The notes under the pieces were generated by a model, which was given only the letters and a program-made list of their open reading frames with translations, did not search any database and had not been told where the DNA came from. The position numbers were made by a program, and so were the translations under genes. Positions 37,697 to 48,618 of a stretch of 64,000 nt of DNA are shown here, piece after piece. The stretch is from the NCBI GenBank assembly GCA_963742315.1, contig CAVULE010000004.1, forward strand, positions 1 through 64,000, written 5' to 3'. Numbering within the stretch: the stretch's first letter is position 1; each line of letters begins with the position of its first letter. The stretch comes from AV69 sp963742315. GTDB lineage: Bacteria > Verrucomicrobiota > Verrucomicrobiia > Chthoniobacterales > UBA10450.

Positions 37697-38960
37697 ATGC
37701 CAACTACAACAACCGCACCTACTGCTACAAAAACTACTGCGTCACCAGCAACGGCAAAGGCCGCCAAGCCGCGAAAACCACTGCCCGCGCCCAACAGTGA
37801 CTTCTACTATCTCTACGAAACCTTGCCGGCGGAGGAGCTCGCGGTCGTCAAGCGCGTGCGCGAGTTCATGGAAACCAAAGTCGCGCCTGTTATCACCGAC
37901 TATTGGGTCAGAGATCAATTCCCGTTCGATCTGCTGCCGGAAGTAAAGAAGCTCGGCATCGGCGGCGTGGCCATGAAGGGCTATGGCTGCGCCGGCGGAA
38001 GTCTCGCGCTGTTAGGCTTTGTCCAAATGGAGTCCGCACGGATTGACCCCTCATTCTCCACCTTTCTCGGGGTGCATATCGGACTGGCGATGGGCTCTAT
38101 CTATATAGATGGGTCGGAAGAGCAGAAGCAGAAGTGGCTGCCGCCGATGGCGCGTTTTGACAAGATCGGCTGTTTCGGCTCTGACCGAGCCACTCGTCGG
38201 TTCCGGCGCGTCCGGCGGACTTCTCACCACCGCAAAACGCGACGGCGATACCTGGATCCTTAACGGCGAGAAGAAGTGGATCGGCAACGCGACCTGGTGC
38301 GATGTCTCGATCGTCTGGGCGCGCGACGTCGACGACAATCAGGTCAAGGGATTCATTGTCGAGAACAAGACCACGCCCGGCTTTACGCGTCGAGAAGATC
38401 GAGAACAAGGTCGCGCTCAAGGTCGTGCAGAACGGCCACATCACGTTGAAAGACGTCCGCGTGCCGGAAGCAAATCGGCTTCAGGGCGGCAACTCTTTCC
38501 GTGACACCGCGAAAGTTTTGAAGATAACCCGCTACGCAGTCGGCTGGATGTCCACCGGATGCGCGATGGGCGCGTACGAAGCTGCGCTTAAGTATGCGCA
38601 GGATCGTCTCCAGTTCGGAAAGCCGATCGGTTCGTTCCAACTAATCCAGGATCTTCTCGCTCGAAGATGATCGAAAACATCACCGCATCGCAGTGCCTGC
38701 TCGTGCGCCAGGCGCAATTGTTTGACGAAGGCAAGCTGAGCGACGCTCATGCGGCGTTATCGAAGGCGTTCTGCACCTCCAAGTGTCGCGAGACAGTCGC
38801 GTGGGCCAGGGAAATTCTCGGCGGCAACGGCATCGTAGCCGACTACAAGGTCGCTCGCTTCTTCAACGACTGCGAAGCGCTCTACACCTACGAGGGCACC
38901 TTCCAAATGCAAAACCTGATCGTCGGCAAAGCCGTAACCGGCCTCAGCGCCTTTCTGTAA
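37697..38960 (+). CDS. Acyl-CoA dehydrogenase, glutaryl-CoA dehydrogenase-like, frameshifted
   Basis: FAD enzyme of about 420 residues with an alanine/threonine-rich N-terminus (MPTTTTAPTATKTTASPATA) and AAAAGGAGA upstream. Motifs: GVAMKGYGCAGGSLALLGFV, LTEPLVGSGASGG, ILNGEKKWIGNATWCDVSIV and LQFGKPIGSFQLIQDLLA. The end YTYEGTFQMQNLIVGKAVTG has the catalytic glutamate in the position used by glutaryl-CoA dehydrogenase. Frames change near 38165, 38385 and 38665. It would oxidise and decarboxylate glutaryl-CoA to crotonyl-CoA; CaiA-like or other short-chain ACAD activity is possible. The neighbouring CoA-transferase and crotonases complete such a route. Confidence 0.88.
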
Positions 38961-39005
38961 TCAAACGCCTAACGAATAACCTCAACTTCAAACAAGAAAT
39001 CATTT

Positions 39006-39842
39006 ATGAGCACAACAACTACAGAACTAAATCTCGAAACTATCTTGTATGCCAAGAAAGGCGCGATTGCCTATGTCACTCTCAATCGGCCGAAAGTCCT
39101 TAACGCTCTGAACAAGAGAACGTGGGAGGATCTTAAGGCCGCGTTCGAGGATGCACAGGATGACGCCGCCGTGCGCGGCGTCATCCTGACTGGAGCCGGC
39201 GATAAAGCATTCATCGCCGGCGCCGACATCAGCGAGCTCGCGCAGATCACCGCCGTCGAAGCGGAGAAGTCGAGCGCGTTTGGACAAGATGTCCTCAATC
39301 TGATCGAAAATCTCGGCAAGCCGGTGATCGCCGCCGTCAATGGCTTCGCCCTTGGCGGCGGATGCGAAACAGCCATGGCTTGCACGATTCGAATCGCCGC
39401 GGAGAACGCGAAGTTCGGTCAGCCGGAAGTGAAACTGGGAGTCATTCCCGGCGGCGGCGGAACACAACGTCTGCCGCGTCTCGTTGGCAAAGGCCGCGCG
39501 CTGCAGCTCATTCTTTCCGGAGAAATCATCAGCGCGCAGGAAGCGTATCGCATCGGCCTCGTTAACGAAGTCGTGCCGGCCGCTGAGCTGATCTCGCGCG
39601 CCGAAGCGATCCTGAAGCAAATCTTTGCCAACGCTCCACTCGCGGTGAAGTACTCGCTCGAAGCCGTGAACAAGGGCTTGGAGACGAGCCAGGCTGAGGG
39701 TCTGTCACTCGAAGCTTCGCTCTTCGGACTCTGCGCCGGAACGGAAGACAAGAAGGAAGGCACGCAAGCCTTCCTGCGAAAAGCGCGCCGCACAATTTCA
39801 AGGGCGCTGAAATCAAGCAAAGGAAACACTTATGGCAACTGA
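39006..39842 (+). CDS. Enoyl-CoA hydratase (crotonase)
   Basis: Hydrates crotonyl-CoA or similar 2-enoyl-CoA to 3-hydroxyacyl-CoA. The product is about 268 residues: MSTTTTELNLETILYAKKGA, NRPKVLNALNKRTWEDL, the oxyanion-hole region AFIAGADISEL and GFALGGGCETAMACTIRIAA, and the two catalytic glutamates around PEVKLGVIPGGGGTQRLPRL. The visible frame ends at 39842, but one extra base near 39777 probably hides the true end (AFLEKRAAQFQGR, stop at 39810). It directly follows the dehydrogenase that would supply crotonyl-CoA. Confidence 0.93.
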   Translation: MSTTTTELNLETILYAKKGAIAYVTLNRPKVLNALNKRTWEDLKAAFEDAQDDAAVRGVILTGAGDKAFIAGADISELAQITAVEAEKSSAFGQDVLNLIENLGKPVIAAVNGFALGGGCETAMACTIRIAAENAKFGQPEVKLGVIPGGGGTQRLPRLVGKGRALQLILSGEIISAQEAYRIGLVNEVVPAAELISRAEAILKQIFANAPLAVKYSLEAVNKGLETSQAEGLSLEASLFGLCAGTEDKKEGTQAFLRKARRTISRALKSSKGNTYGN

Positions 39843-39850
39843 AAACACAC

Positions 39851-41089
39851 ATGCCAACTGACAACATTTTTTCGGGACTGAAGGTCGTCGATTTTTCGAG
39901 CTTCGTCGCTGGTCCCGGAGCCGCGGTGATTCTATCCGACTTCGGTGCTGACGTAATCAAAGTCGAACCGCCCAAGGGCGAATTGTGGAGAATCGGGAAC
40001 AAGATTCCGCCACAACCGCAGTCCAAGTATCCCTACATGTGGCACCTGAACAATCGGAACAAGCGCGGCGTAGCGATTGATCTCAAATCGCCCGACTGCG
40101 GCAAAAGTTATCGAGCGCCTGGCCAAGTGGGCCGACGTGTTCATCGTCAACACGCCGCATCCCGCGCGCGAGAAACTCAAGCTCGAGCTATGACGATGTC
40201 GCGCAGTTCAATCCGCGGCTGATTTACGCCGACATCACTGGCTACGGCGACGACGGGACCGGACGCCGCTCTTCCAGGATTCGACATCACGGCCTACTGG
40301 TCGCGGAGCGGTTTGCTTTCTCTCTTGCGCGATGCCGGCGCACCGCCTACCTGGCCGTTCGCCGGGACCGGCGATGCTCCATCAGGCGTCGGGATTGTTT
40401 GCCGCGATCGTGACAGCTCTCTATCGGCGCGAACGCACCGGCAAAGGTTCTTACGTTACGACATCGCTTTTGGCCGCAGGCGTTTGGTCCGCCGGCGTCG
40501 CGATTCAAGCGGCGCTTGCCGGAGCCAAGTTCGCACCGCAACACGACCGGAAAAATCCGGCAAACGCGGCGATGAATGTTTACAAGAGTTCCGACAACAT
40601 CTGGTTCGTAATTGTCACCACACCAGACAAGATACCGGCTCTCGCAGCGGGTATCGGCCGTGCCGATCTTTTGAAGGATCCGCGATTCGCTGATCCGGCA
40701 AAGCTGGCCGCGAACATGAGCGCAGCTGACCGCGATCATCGACGAGACGTTCAGTTCACAACCGATTGCGCACTGGCGCGAAGTCTTGGACAAGGCGCAC
40801 ATTCCCTACGGTTTGGTGCGCGATCCGCAACGACGTGATCAAGGATCCCCAGTTACAGGCTAACAACATCGTTGTGCCGCTCGAAGGCGCCGGAGAAAAC
40901 TTGAAACTTACGATCAGCAGTCCGATTCAGGTGCACGGCGTGGCTAAAGTAGCCGGCAAAGCGCGCGCCGGATCTTGGAGAGCACAACGACGAAGTTCTC
41001 CAGGAGTTCGGCTTCGATGCCAAACAAATCGACGGCTTCTTCGCGAGCGGGTCATACCGAAACCAGGGCACCGCGAAGAGCCGGCCTAG
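39851..41089 (+). CDS. Class III (CaiB/BaiF) CoA-transferase, frameshifted
   Basis: About 410 residues. It starts MPTDNIFSGLKVVDFSSFVA followed by GPGAAVILSDFGADVIKVEP, with the GDxVIKVE-type first motif. HLNNRNKRGVAIDLKSP follows, then in shifted frames FIVNTPHPAREKLKLSY, NPRLIYADITGYGDDGPDAA and GDHPSASGLFAAIVTALYRR. The C-terminus is LGEHNDEVLQEFGFDAKQID. The catalytic aspartate normally within the NTP/F-x-P region is not seen with certainty because of indels (near 40110, 40190, 40260, 40375, 40720, 40815 and 40970). It would activate a dicarboxylate or similar acid with CoA, for example glutarate before the dehydrogenase. Confidence 0.85.
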
Positions 41090-41098
41090 GAGGTATGC

Positions 41099-41890
41099 GA
41101 TGAACGAAGTGTTACCGAACGCTCCGGACACATCTTGCGGATTCAGCTGAATCGACCGGCGAAGAAAAACGCAATGACTTCGAGCCATGTACATCACGTT
41201 GGCCGATCTGTTGAATGACGCTGCGAAAGACGATCAGATTCGCGTCGTGCTTTGGCATGCCGCTGGAGATTCATTTTCCGCCGGCAACGACATCGAGGAT
41301 TTTCTGAAGAACCCGCCCGGGCCAGGTGAGAGTCCGCAAGCTCGCTTGATCGAATGCGCTGATTAACTTCGACAAGCCAATCATCGCCGCGGTGCAGGGC
41401 GCAGCAATCGGAGGTGGAACTACCATGCTGACTCATTGCGACTTCGTGTTCGCGGGCGAGAGCGCAAAGTTCCAAATGCCGTTCGTCAATCTGGCTGTCG
41501 TTCCGGAGTTCGGAACGAGTTACTCGGTCCCCGCGCGAATCGGATACCTCCGCGCCGCCGAGCTAGTTCTACTAGGATTACCCTTCGATGCGAAGCGAGC
41601 CGCAGAGCTAGGTTTAGTTACTCGCGTTGTAGCCGATCAGCAGTTATTCCCCACCGCTACTGCGGCCGCGCAACAGCTGGCCGTTAAACCGCCTGTCGCA
41701 CTGCAGTCGTGCAAGCGGCTTGATGAGATCGTCCACGCGCGAGCTACTCGAGCGCGCGGTAAAGCTCGAGAACCAGGAATTCTCCGTGCGCGTCCGCTCG
41801 GCCGAAGCCAAAGAAGCGTTCACGGCCTTCATTGAGAAACGTAAGCCGAATTTCGAAGCCATCTCGGAATCAAAAGCGCGCGCGGCTTAA
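41099..41890 (+). CDS. Second enoyl-CoA hydratase/isomerase family protein, frameshifted
   Basis: About 262 residues. The first codons from ATG 41099 (MNEVLPN) soon change frame into GHILRIQLNRPAKKNAMTS; then YITLADLLNDAAKDDQIRVV, DSFSAGNDIEDFLKNPPGPG and the oxyanion-hole AAVQGAAIGGGTTMLTHCDF. The catalytic-site region PFVNLAVVPEFGTSYSVPAR has P-E at the position of the second glutamate. Indels near 41130, 41195, 41365 and 41735. It ends KRKPNFEAISESKARAA. The sequence favours the isomerase/hydratase branch rather than a second copy of the 39006 enzyme. Confidence 0.85.
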
Positions 41891-41894
41891 GACA

Positions 41895-41937
41895 AATTTC
41901 TGAAATGTCGATCCTCGAAAACTTGAGAAAGGGATAG
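41895..41937 (+). repeat. Dispersed leader element, copy L
   Basis: ATTTCTGAAATG then the mini-ORF MSILENLRKG and TAG (41905-41937); the next gene starts 11 bases later. Confidence 0.75.
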
Positions 41938-41948
41938 GAAATCAACAC

Positions 41949-42895
41949 ATGAAAACTGCTACACAACCGCAAACTTCCAAACCAACGCGCCCATCAAGCG
42001 CAAAGTCGGTCGGCCGCTTATATTTCCTTGAAGCAAGCGGCGGCCGGATTCATTCGGCTAACGCCGACGGGTCGGACCGAAAAGTCATTGTCAGCGGAGC
42101 TCGAGTCCCTGATGGCGTCGTCGTCGATGTTGAAGCCGGACACATTTACTGGACCAACATGGGCGTTCCGAGCAAGAACGATGGTTCGATCGAGCGCGTC
42201 GATCTCGACGGTCAGAATCGCGTAGACCATCATTCGCGAAGGCGAGCACGTTTACGCCGAAGCAACTCCATCTGGAGAAGAAGAGCGGCAAGCTTTACTG
42301 GTGCGACCGCGAAGGAATGCGCGTGATGCGCTGCGAACCTGGATGGTTCGAACATCGAAACCCTGGTCGACTCCAGCAAAGGCGACGCCCGCCCAGGAAC
42401 GGACGAAACTAAAGTGTGTGTCGGAATCACTGTCGATCCGGATCGCGGAGAAATTTATTGGACGCAAAAAGGCCCCGCAATGCGGGAAAGGGCCGAATCT
42501 TTCGCGCTAAGATCGACATCCCGAAAGGTGAGACGGCGGCGAACCGGACCGATATCGAAACTGTTATTCGATGGTTTGCCGGAACCGATCGATCTCGAGC
42601 TCGATCTGAAGAATCGGTTCCTCTACTGGACCGACCGCGGCGATGCACCGCGCGGCAACACGGTCAATCGCGCGCCGCTGGACGCGGATTTCAACAAACG
42701 CCCGGCTCCTGAGATTTTGCTTACTCATCTGGAGGAGGGAATCGGAATCGCTCTCGATTTCAAAGGAAACCGGATGTTTACCACGGATTTAGCCGGCAAT
42801 CATTTTTTGCGCCAAGCTCGACGGCTCGGATAAAGAAACCGGTGCTCGTCGCGCAGGGAAATCTCACCGGCATCGCTTACGCAGAAATTCCGTAA
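41949..42895 (+). CDS. YWTD-type beta-propeller protein, frameshifted
   Basis: About 315 residues. Repeating blades of the low-density-lipoprotein-receptor YWTD kind are visible: GRLYFLEASGGRIHSANADG, AGHIYWTNMGVPSKNDGSIE, SGKLYWCDREGMRVMRCELD, RGEIYWTQKGP and NRFLYWTDRGDAPRGNTVNR. Indels near 42225, 42335, 42490 and 42800 shift the frame between blades. No clear signal peptide is present (the start is MKTATQPQTSKPTRPSSAKS). The role is unclear; such propellers bind ligands or act as lactonases. Leader copy L is upstream. Confidence 0.8.
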
Positions 42896-42929
42896 CCATC
42901 AACCATCAACAACTAACTAATTAACTACT

Positions 42930-43905
42930 ATGTCATACAACAAACCAATTAGTCGCATCGCCATTGTTGGCACTGGAGTCATCGGCGCCAGCTGGGCCGC
43001 TGAATATCTCGCGCGCGGATTCGATGTCATCGCGACCGATCCAGGACCAAACGCAGAAGCCAATTTACGCAAATATATTGACGAAGCCTGGAAAGATCTG
43101 ACGAACATCGGTCTTTCGAAAGGCGCGTCGCGCGATCGCTTAACTTTCACGAAGGATTGAAAGAGGCTTTGTCGAAAGCCGACCTCGTTCAGGAGAACGG
43201 ACCAGAGCGTCCGGATTTCAAGATGAAGCTCTACGCGGAGATGGATGAGGTGACTCCGGTTGATTCTCTTCTTGCTTCGAGTTCGTCTGGCATAACGCCG
43301 AGTGTGATTCAATCGAAGTGCAAACATCCGGAGCGTGTTGTCATCGGACATCCGTTCAACCCACCGCACATCATTCCGTTGGTCGAAGTGGTCGGCGGTA
43401 CGTAAGACTTCGCCGGAGGCGATTCAGCAAGCGATCAGTTTTATGCTTCGATTGGCAAGAAACCGATCCATCTGAAGAAGGAACTTCCCGGACATGTGGC
43501 TAATCGGTTCCAAGCCGCGCTTTACCGGAGATGCTTTATCTTATCGAACAAGACATGCTTAGTGTGGAAGACACTGACGTCGCCGTGTCGCTATGGACCT
43601 GGGCTTCGCTGGGGCGTGATGGGACAAAGCTTGCAATGGCACTCGGGTGGTGGTGCGGGTGGAATCAAACATTTCATGGAGCATCTCATGGATCCGTTGG
43701 CAGGCATGATCAAGGTTCTTGGAACTCCAAACGTCACGCCGGAGCTAAAGCAAAAGGTCGTCGATGGAGTGATGCGTGAAGCGGGGAATCGTTCCGTGGA
43801 CGAGCTCGCCCAGGAAGAGAACGAAGTAATCATCGAACTGCTTCGATCACGCGCGCGACGGCAACTGACGGGGCAAAGGGAAAGACGAAACAAGCGGCCG
43901 CGTAA
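42930..43905 (+). CDS. 3-hydroxyacyl-CoA / L-carnitine dehydrogenase-type enzyme, frameshifted
   Basis: NAD-dependent 3-hydroxy acid dehydrogenase of about 325 residues: RIAIVGTGVIGASWAAEYLA and FDVIATDPGPNAEANL form the Rossmann motif, then SLLASSSSGITPSVIQSKC and ERVVIGHPFNPPHIIPLVEV with the catalytic His, and LPGHVANRFQAALYREMLYL. It lacks the extra C-terminal domain of fused FadB-type enzymes. Indels lie near 43160, 43404, 43530, 43595 and 43855. The GPGLRWGVMGQSLQWHLGGG region resembles carnitine dehydrogenases, so either 3-hydroxybutyryl-CoA or carnitine may be the substrate; context in a CoA pathway favours the former. Confidence 0.85.
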
Positions 43906-43914
43906 CGATCGACA

Positions 43915-45290
43915 ATGAACTCGATCTTTAACGATCCGGGGTTTTGGCATCGGTTACAGTTCGGGTTCACGATCGTTTATCACTACCTGTTTCCGCAGCT
44001 CACGATGGGGCTGGCCTGGTTCCTGGTTTACTGGAAATGGCGCGCGCTTCGGACCGGAGATGAAAAATACAATCGAGGCCGTTCGGTTTTGGGCGAAGAT
44101 TTTCGGACTCAATTTCGCCGTCGGTGTCGTCACTGGCATTCCGATGGAATTTCAGTTCGGAACGAACTGGGCGGACTTTTCGAAATACGCCGGCGGAGTA
44201 GTTGGACAAACGCTGGCGATGGAAGGGATGTTCGCGTTCTTTCTCGAGAGCGCGTTCGTCGGCGCGTTGATCTGGGGCGAGAAACGACTCGGGCCGCGCG
44301 GACATTTCGTCGCTGCCTGGGCGGTCGCGCTCGGGAGTTGGATCTCGGGCTACTTCATTCTCGTGACGAATTCGTTCATGCAGCACCCGGTCGGTTACCA
44401 GATCGAACCGAACGGTTCGTTAGGCATCGCCAGCATGAGCGCCTATCTCTTGAATCCGTGGGCGTTGGTTCAGTTCGCTCATAATCAATTGGCCGCGGTC
44501 GTGACCGGCTCGTTCGTGGTCGCGGCGATCGGAGCGTTCTACGCCCTGCGAGGAGTTCATCCGGTTCAGGCCAGACTTTATCTGCGCGCGGGAACGTTCG
44601 TTGGTTTGATCGCATCGCTCCTGGTTGCTTTTCCAACCGGCGATGCAGCAAGCCAAGATGGTTGGCAATCATCAACCGGTCACGCTCGCCGCGATGGAAG
44701 GGAAGTTCGAGGGCGGACAAATGGCGGGCGTTGCTCTCATCGGACAACCTAATGTCGCCAAACAACGACTCGACAATCCGATCGAAGTTCCGGGCGCGCT
44801 CAGTTTTCTCGCTTACGGACACTTTGGAAGTTTTGTCCACGGACTGAACGACTTTCCGAAGGATGCGTGGCCGGACAACATCGAGCTTCTTTACTACTCA
44901 TTTCACATCATGATCACGCTCGGGACGCTGTTCATCGTCCTGATGGGTTTCGCCACATTGCAAAATTGGCGAGGCCGACTCGAATCAAGTCGCTTGCTGC
45001 TCTGGGTATTGATGCTGGCGTTCCCGTACCCGTACATCGCGAACACGCTCGGTTGGATGACTGCCGAACTCGGGACGTCAACCGTGGTTGATCTACGGCC
45101 TGTTTCACACGCGCGACGGCTACAGCAAAGTCGTTAGTAACGGCGACGCCATCTTCACGCTGATTGGGTTCACCGGCTTTATTTTGTAATCGGTCTGCTT
45201 TTTCTCGGCCTAACCGGTCGCGAAATCGGAAAAGGTCCGGAAGAACGAGTGTCGCCACATTTCGCTGAGCGAGAGGCGGTGTTGGTATGA
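43915..45290 (+). CDS. cydA: Cytochrome bd-type ubiquinol oxidase subunit I (CioA-like), frameshifted
   Basis: Quinol oxidase subunit that reduces O2 to water without pumping protons. About 458 residues: MNSIFNDPGFWHRLQFGFTI and VYHYLFPQLTMGLAW carry the first haem-ligand His, LNPWALVQFAHNQLAAVVTG the second. The last part GWMTAELGT and PWLIYGLFHTRDGYSKVV has the cyanide-insensitive-oxidase pattern, and there is no long Q-loop, so it is of the short CioA form. Frames change near 44110, 44640, 45085 and 45175. The stop overlaps the subunit II start by four bases. Confidence 0.92.
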
Positions 45291-46340
45291 TCGCGACCTG
45301 GTACGCCGTCGTCAGCTTCATGCTGATCATCTACATCGTTCTGGACGGCCGGAACTTCGGCGCGGGAATGCTGCATTGGTTTGTCGCCAGAGACTCCTGA
45401 AGAACGCCGACAAGTCATCGCTGCGATCGGGCCGTTATGGACATGGCATGAAGTATGGCTCCTCGGTTTCGGCGGAACATTGATCGCGATCTTCCCGCGC
45501 CTGATGGCTTCGGCGTTTGCCGGTTACTATCTCGCGCTCTTTCTGATTTTGTGGTGTCTGATTTTGCGCGGCATCTCGCATTGAAGTCGGCGGACACATC
45601 AACGATCGTCTTTGGCAGGCGTATTGGGATTTCATTTTCGTCTTTTCCAATTTTCTTCTTGCGATTCTTTTCGGCGCGGCCGCGGGCAACGTCGCGCGCG
45701 GCGTTCCACTTGATGCCGAGGGCAATTTCTCGATGGCGTTTTTCACGGACTTCAACGTCCGCGGCCATGTCGGCCTGCTCGACTGGTACACGGTATCGAT
45801 TGCGATTTTGGCACGTCGTGATGCTGGCAGCTCATGGCGCGACCTATCTCACGCTGAAGACGGAAGGCCCGGTGCACGATCGTTCCGAAAAATACGGCGA
45901 AGTATCTTTGGATCGCGGTTGTGCCGCTCTGTCTCGCAGTCCTGGTCGAATCGAGAATCGTGCGTCCGGATCTGCCTGGCCGCGCGTTGTCCAATCCATT
46001 TTGGTGGCTCGGATTGATCGTAACTGCTGTCTCAATTATCGCGCTTGTTTCTGGCCTGAGTGGTAGACGCGAACGGCGAGCATTTCTCGGGTCGAATTTT
46101 CTTATCGTCGGTCTCTTGGCCACCGGAGCGGCCGCGATTTTTCCGGTGATGCTTCATTCAACGCTCGCGCCGGAGAACTCACTCACCGCCTACGCCGTCG
46201 CCGTCAGTCCGAGCACTTTGCGAATCGCCGACCTTTTGGTGGCCGATCGGTCTCGCGCTGGCGGTGTTCTATTCCATCTTCATCTCGCGACGCTATGCCG
46301 GAAAGGTGAGCGTTCAGCACGACACTCAAGGTTCTACTAG
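45287..46340 (+). CDS. cydB: Cytochrome bd-type ubiquinol oxidase subunit II (CioB-like), frameshifted
   Basis: About 350 residues of membrane protein, MIATWYAVVSFMLIIYIVLD with GRNFGAGMLHWFVA; PLWTWHEVWLLGFGGTLIAI is the conserved W-N/H-E-VW region of subunit II. Further spans include LASAFAGYYLALFLILWCLI, FWWLGLIVTAVSIIALVSGL and FLIVGLLATGAAAIFPVMLH. Frames change near 45395, 45585, 45805, 45890 and 46240. The true stop is unclear because the coding frame runs into the following ligase. With cydA it gives a respiratory branch next to NDH-2 and PoxB, all of which use quinone. Confidence 0.9.
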
Positions 46341-46347
46341 AGCCGGT

Positions 46348-47841
46348 ATGATTTACGTCCACTCATTAGGCCGAGCTGCCCGGTATTTTCCAGAGCGGAC
46401 CGCGCTTGTCGCGAACGGAACGCGCTCGACTTTCCGCGAACTACACGCTCGCGTCGGGCGTATTGCTGCGGCATTGACGAAACATGGTTTCAAAGCCGGA
46501 GATCGACTGGCGCATTCTTCTTCCCAACGAGCCGGATTACATCGAGCTCGTTTATGCGTGCGCCTGGCTCGGCGTCATAGCGGTTCCGTTAAACACGCGG
46601 CTCTCAGTCAAAGAAATCGACGGCATTCTCGACCGATGCACAACCGCGCGGATTAATTCGCCATTCGTCGCTGCCAGTCCCGACCGCGCAGGTTTCATGG
46701 CAACTGGTGCTTGATCAAGAGCCGCTCGATGTTCAAAGCGACTCCATTCCGGATCCAATTTACGATCCGGACGCCATTCTCGCCCTCATCTATACCAGCG
46801 GCACAACGGGCCGGCCGAAAGGTGTCGAGATCAGGCATGCAAATATTCTGGAGAACGTCTATCACACCAACTTCTGGTTCCCGCTTGAGGAAGGTGCGGT
46901 GCATTTACATGCCGCGCCGATTTTTCACATCGCGGATTTTCCGTTCATGTTCGCGGCGCCGGCTTTCGGCGCCTGTCAGGTCACTATTCCAAAGTTCAAT
47001 CCGCAAACATTCTGCGAGACAGTCCAACGCGAACGGGTCACTCACACGGTGCTGGTGCCGACGATGATCAATATGCTGACCCAATCTCCGGAGCTGCAAA
47101 AGTATGATCTAACGACTCTTCGGCATTTGGGATATGGCGGATCTCCAATGGCTCCTGAACTCGTGCATCGCACGAGACAGGTTCTGCCAAAGGTTAAACT
47201 CGTTCAGGTCTATGGACTGAGCGAAGCGGGATTTCTCACCGGCTTGAAAGACCATGAGCATACCGAGGACAAACTCACCTCTTGCGGGCGTCCTTGCCTC
47301 GGAATCGACGTGCGCGTTGTCGATCCAACAGGAAAGGAAGTCGAAACCGGGAAAACGGGCGAGCTGGTCGCTCGCGGCGCGAATGTCATGCGCAGGTTAT
47401 TGGAACGATCCGGAAGAAACAAAACTCGCGTTCCGGAACGGCTTTTTCCGAACCGGCGATGTTGGTTATCAGGACGCCAACGGATACTTCTACATTCTCG
47501 ATCGCTTGAAAGACATGATCGTCACCGGCGGAGAAAACGTTTATTCCGGCGAAGTCGAAGCCGTGATTTACACGCATCCGGCGGTGCGCGAAGTGGCGGT
47601 TTTCGGAATACCCGATCCGAAGTGGGGCGAAATCGTAAAGGCTGTCGTTGTTCTCAAGCCGGGGAAAACACTCACTGCGGAAGAGTTGATCGCGTATTGC
47701 CGACGATCGCTCGCCAATTTCAAAGTTCCGCGCAGCATCGAGTTTTCTCAGACCGAGCTGCCGAAGAGCGGTTCCGGCAAGATATTAAAGAGGCTTCTGC
47801 GTGACGCCGCCTGGGCGCGCCAGGAACGGGCCGTCGCCTGA
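46348..47841 (+). CDS. AMP-dependent acyl-CoA synthetase/ligase, frameshifted
   Basis: Adenylate-forming ligase of about 498 residues that activates a carboxylic acid with ATP and CoA. MIYVHSLGRAARYFPERTAL starts 7 bases after cydB. Motifs: ALIYTSGTTGRPKGVEIRHA (P-loop, near 46785), YGGSPMAPELVHRTRQ, LVQVYGLSEAGFLTG, FFRTGDVGYQDANGYFYILD and the C-terminal catalytic lysine region LPKSGSGKILKRLLRDA. Indels near 46505, 46715, 47390 interrupt the frame. It could feed short or medium acids, or carnitine-like acids (CaiC), into the CoA cluster. Confidence 0.92.
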
Positions 47842-48012
47842 CGCATATTATATAGTGAGTGCATCGGAGCGATTTGAATTTGAAAGCGTCGATGGCCTTG
47901 CCATTGCCCCTCCCCACGATGTACCAGCTCGGCTTCGACTTCCACGCGGTGCCTTGTTTTCGACGACTGGGACGCGCGTGACCCATTTTTCTTAAAACAT
48001 CCTTTTTTGACT

Positions 48013-48609
48013 ATGTCTGACCTTTATCTCGTTTCGCGAAAAACCGCGCTAGTCGCTATCGATCTACAAAACGCAATTATGGGAATCAGTGCGGCCCCGT
48101 ATCCGGCGACGCAAGTCGTGCAAAGAAACCGGACGATTGCCGACGAGTTACGAGCTCGGGGCGGATTGGTGGTGTGGGTGCGCGTTGACCTCAAGCAGTT
48201 CATCCAGCTGCCCGTCGATGAGCCCTCGCCTTTAGCGGGCAAACCGCTGCCAGATGAGCTCTCGGAAATTGTGCGATCAGCCGGATTCCAAGACGGGGAC
48301 CTTTTAATTACCAAGCGCCACTGGGGTGCGTTCGCAGGCACGTCGCTCGAGCCAGAACTGAGGAGCCGTGGCATCGATACGGTCGTGCTGACCGGAATCT
48401 CGACAAACGGGGGAGTCGAATCAACGCTGCGTCAGGGGACCGGCCTGGGCTTCGCGTTCGTCGTAGTTGAAGACGCCTGCTCCGGCCAAGATGCCGAAGA
48501 GCATCGCTTTGCCTTTGAGAGAATCTTCCCGCGCCTCGCGCGGGTCCGCACTGTAGAGGAGGTCCTGAAGGCGCTTGCCCGAGCAGACACCGGAGAAGGA
48601 TCGGCTTGA
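48013..48609 (+). CDS. Isochorismatase-family hydrolase without the usual cysteine
   Basis: 198 intact residues, MSDLYLVSRKTALVAIDLQN. The family triad would be Asp (VAIDLQN), Lys (LLITKRHWGAF) and Cys; at the Cys position the motif is VLTGISTNGGVESTLRQG, so Gly replaces Cys. YecD-like members of the family also lack the cysteine, so the gene can be functional but not as an ordinary cysteine hydrolase. The ATG at 48013 is preceded by TTTTGACT and no strong SD. Substrate unknown. Confidence 0.85.
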   Translation: MSDLYLVSRKTALVAIDLQNAIMGISAAPYPATQVVQRNRTIADELRARGGLVVWVRVDLKQFIQLPVDEPSPLAGKPLPDELSEIVRSAGFQDGDLLITKRHWGAFAGTSLEPELRSRGIDTVVLTGISTNGGVESTLRQGTGLGFAFVVVEDACSGQDAEEHRFAFERIFPRLARVRTVEEVLKALARADTGEGSA

Positions 48610-48618
48610 TCCGCGGGT

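Noticed and set aside
46264..46656. Apparent fusion of CydB with the acyl-CoA ligase
   Set aside because: CydB has indels just before this point and the ligase has a family-like start at 46348; a real fusion of an oxidase subunit and a soluble ligase is not plausible.
37697..47841. Complete caiTABCDE-type carnitine operon
   Set aside because: CoA-transferase, ligase, crotonase and a carnitine-dehydrogenase-like gene are present, but the acyl-CoA dehydrogenase is closer to the glutaryl-CoA type and no CaiT or CaiE is found.
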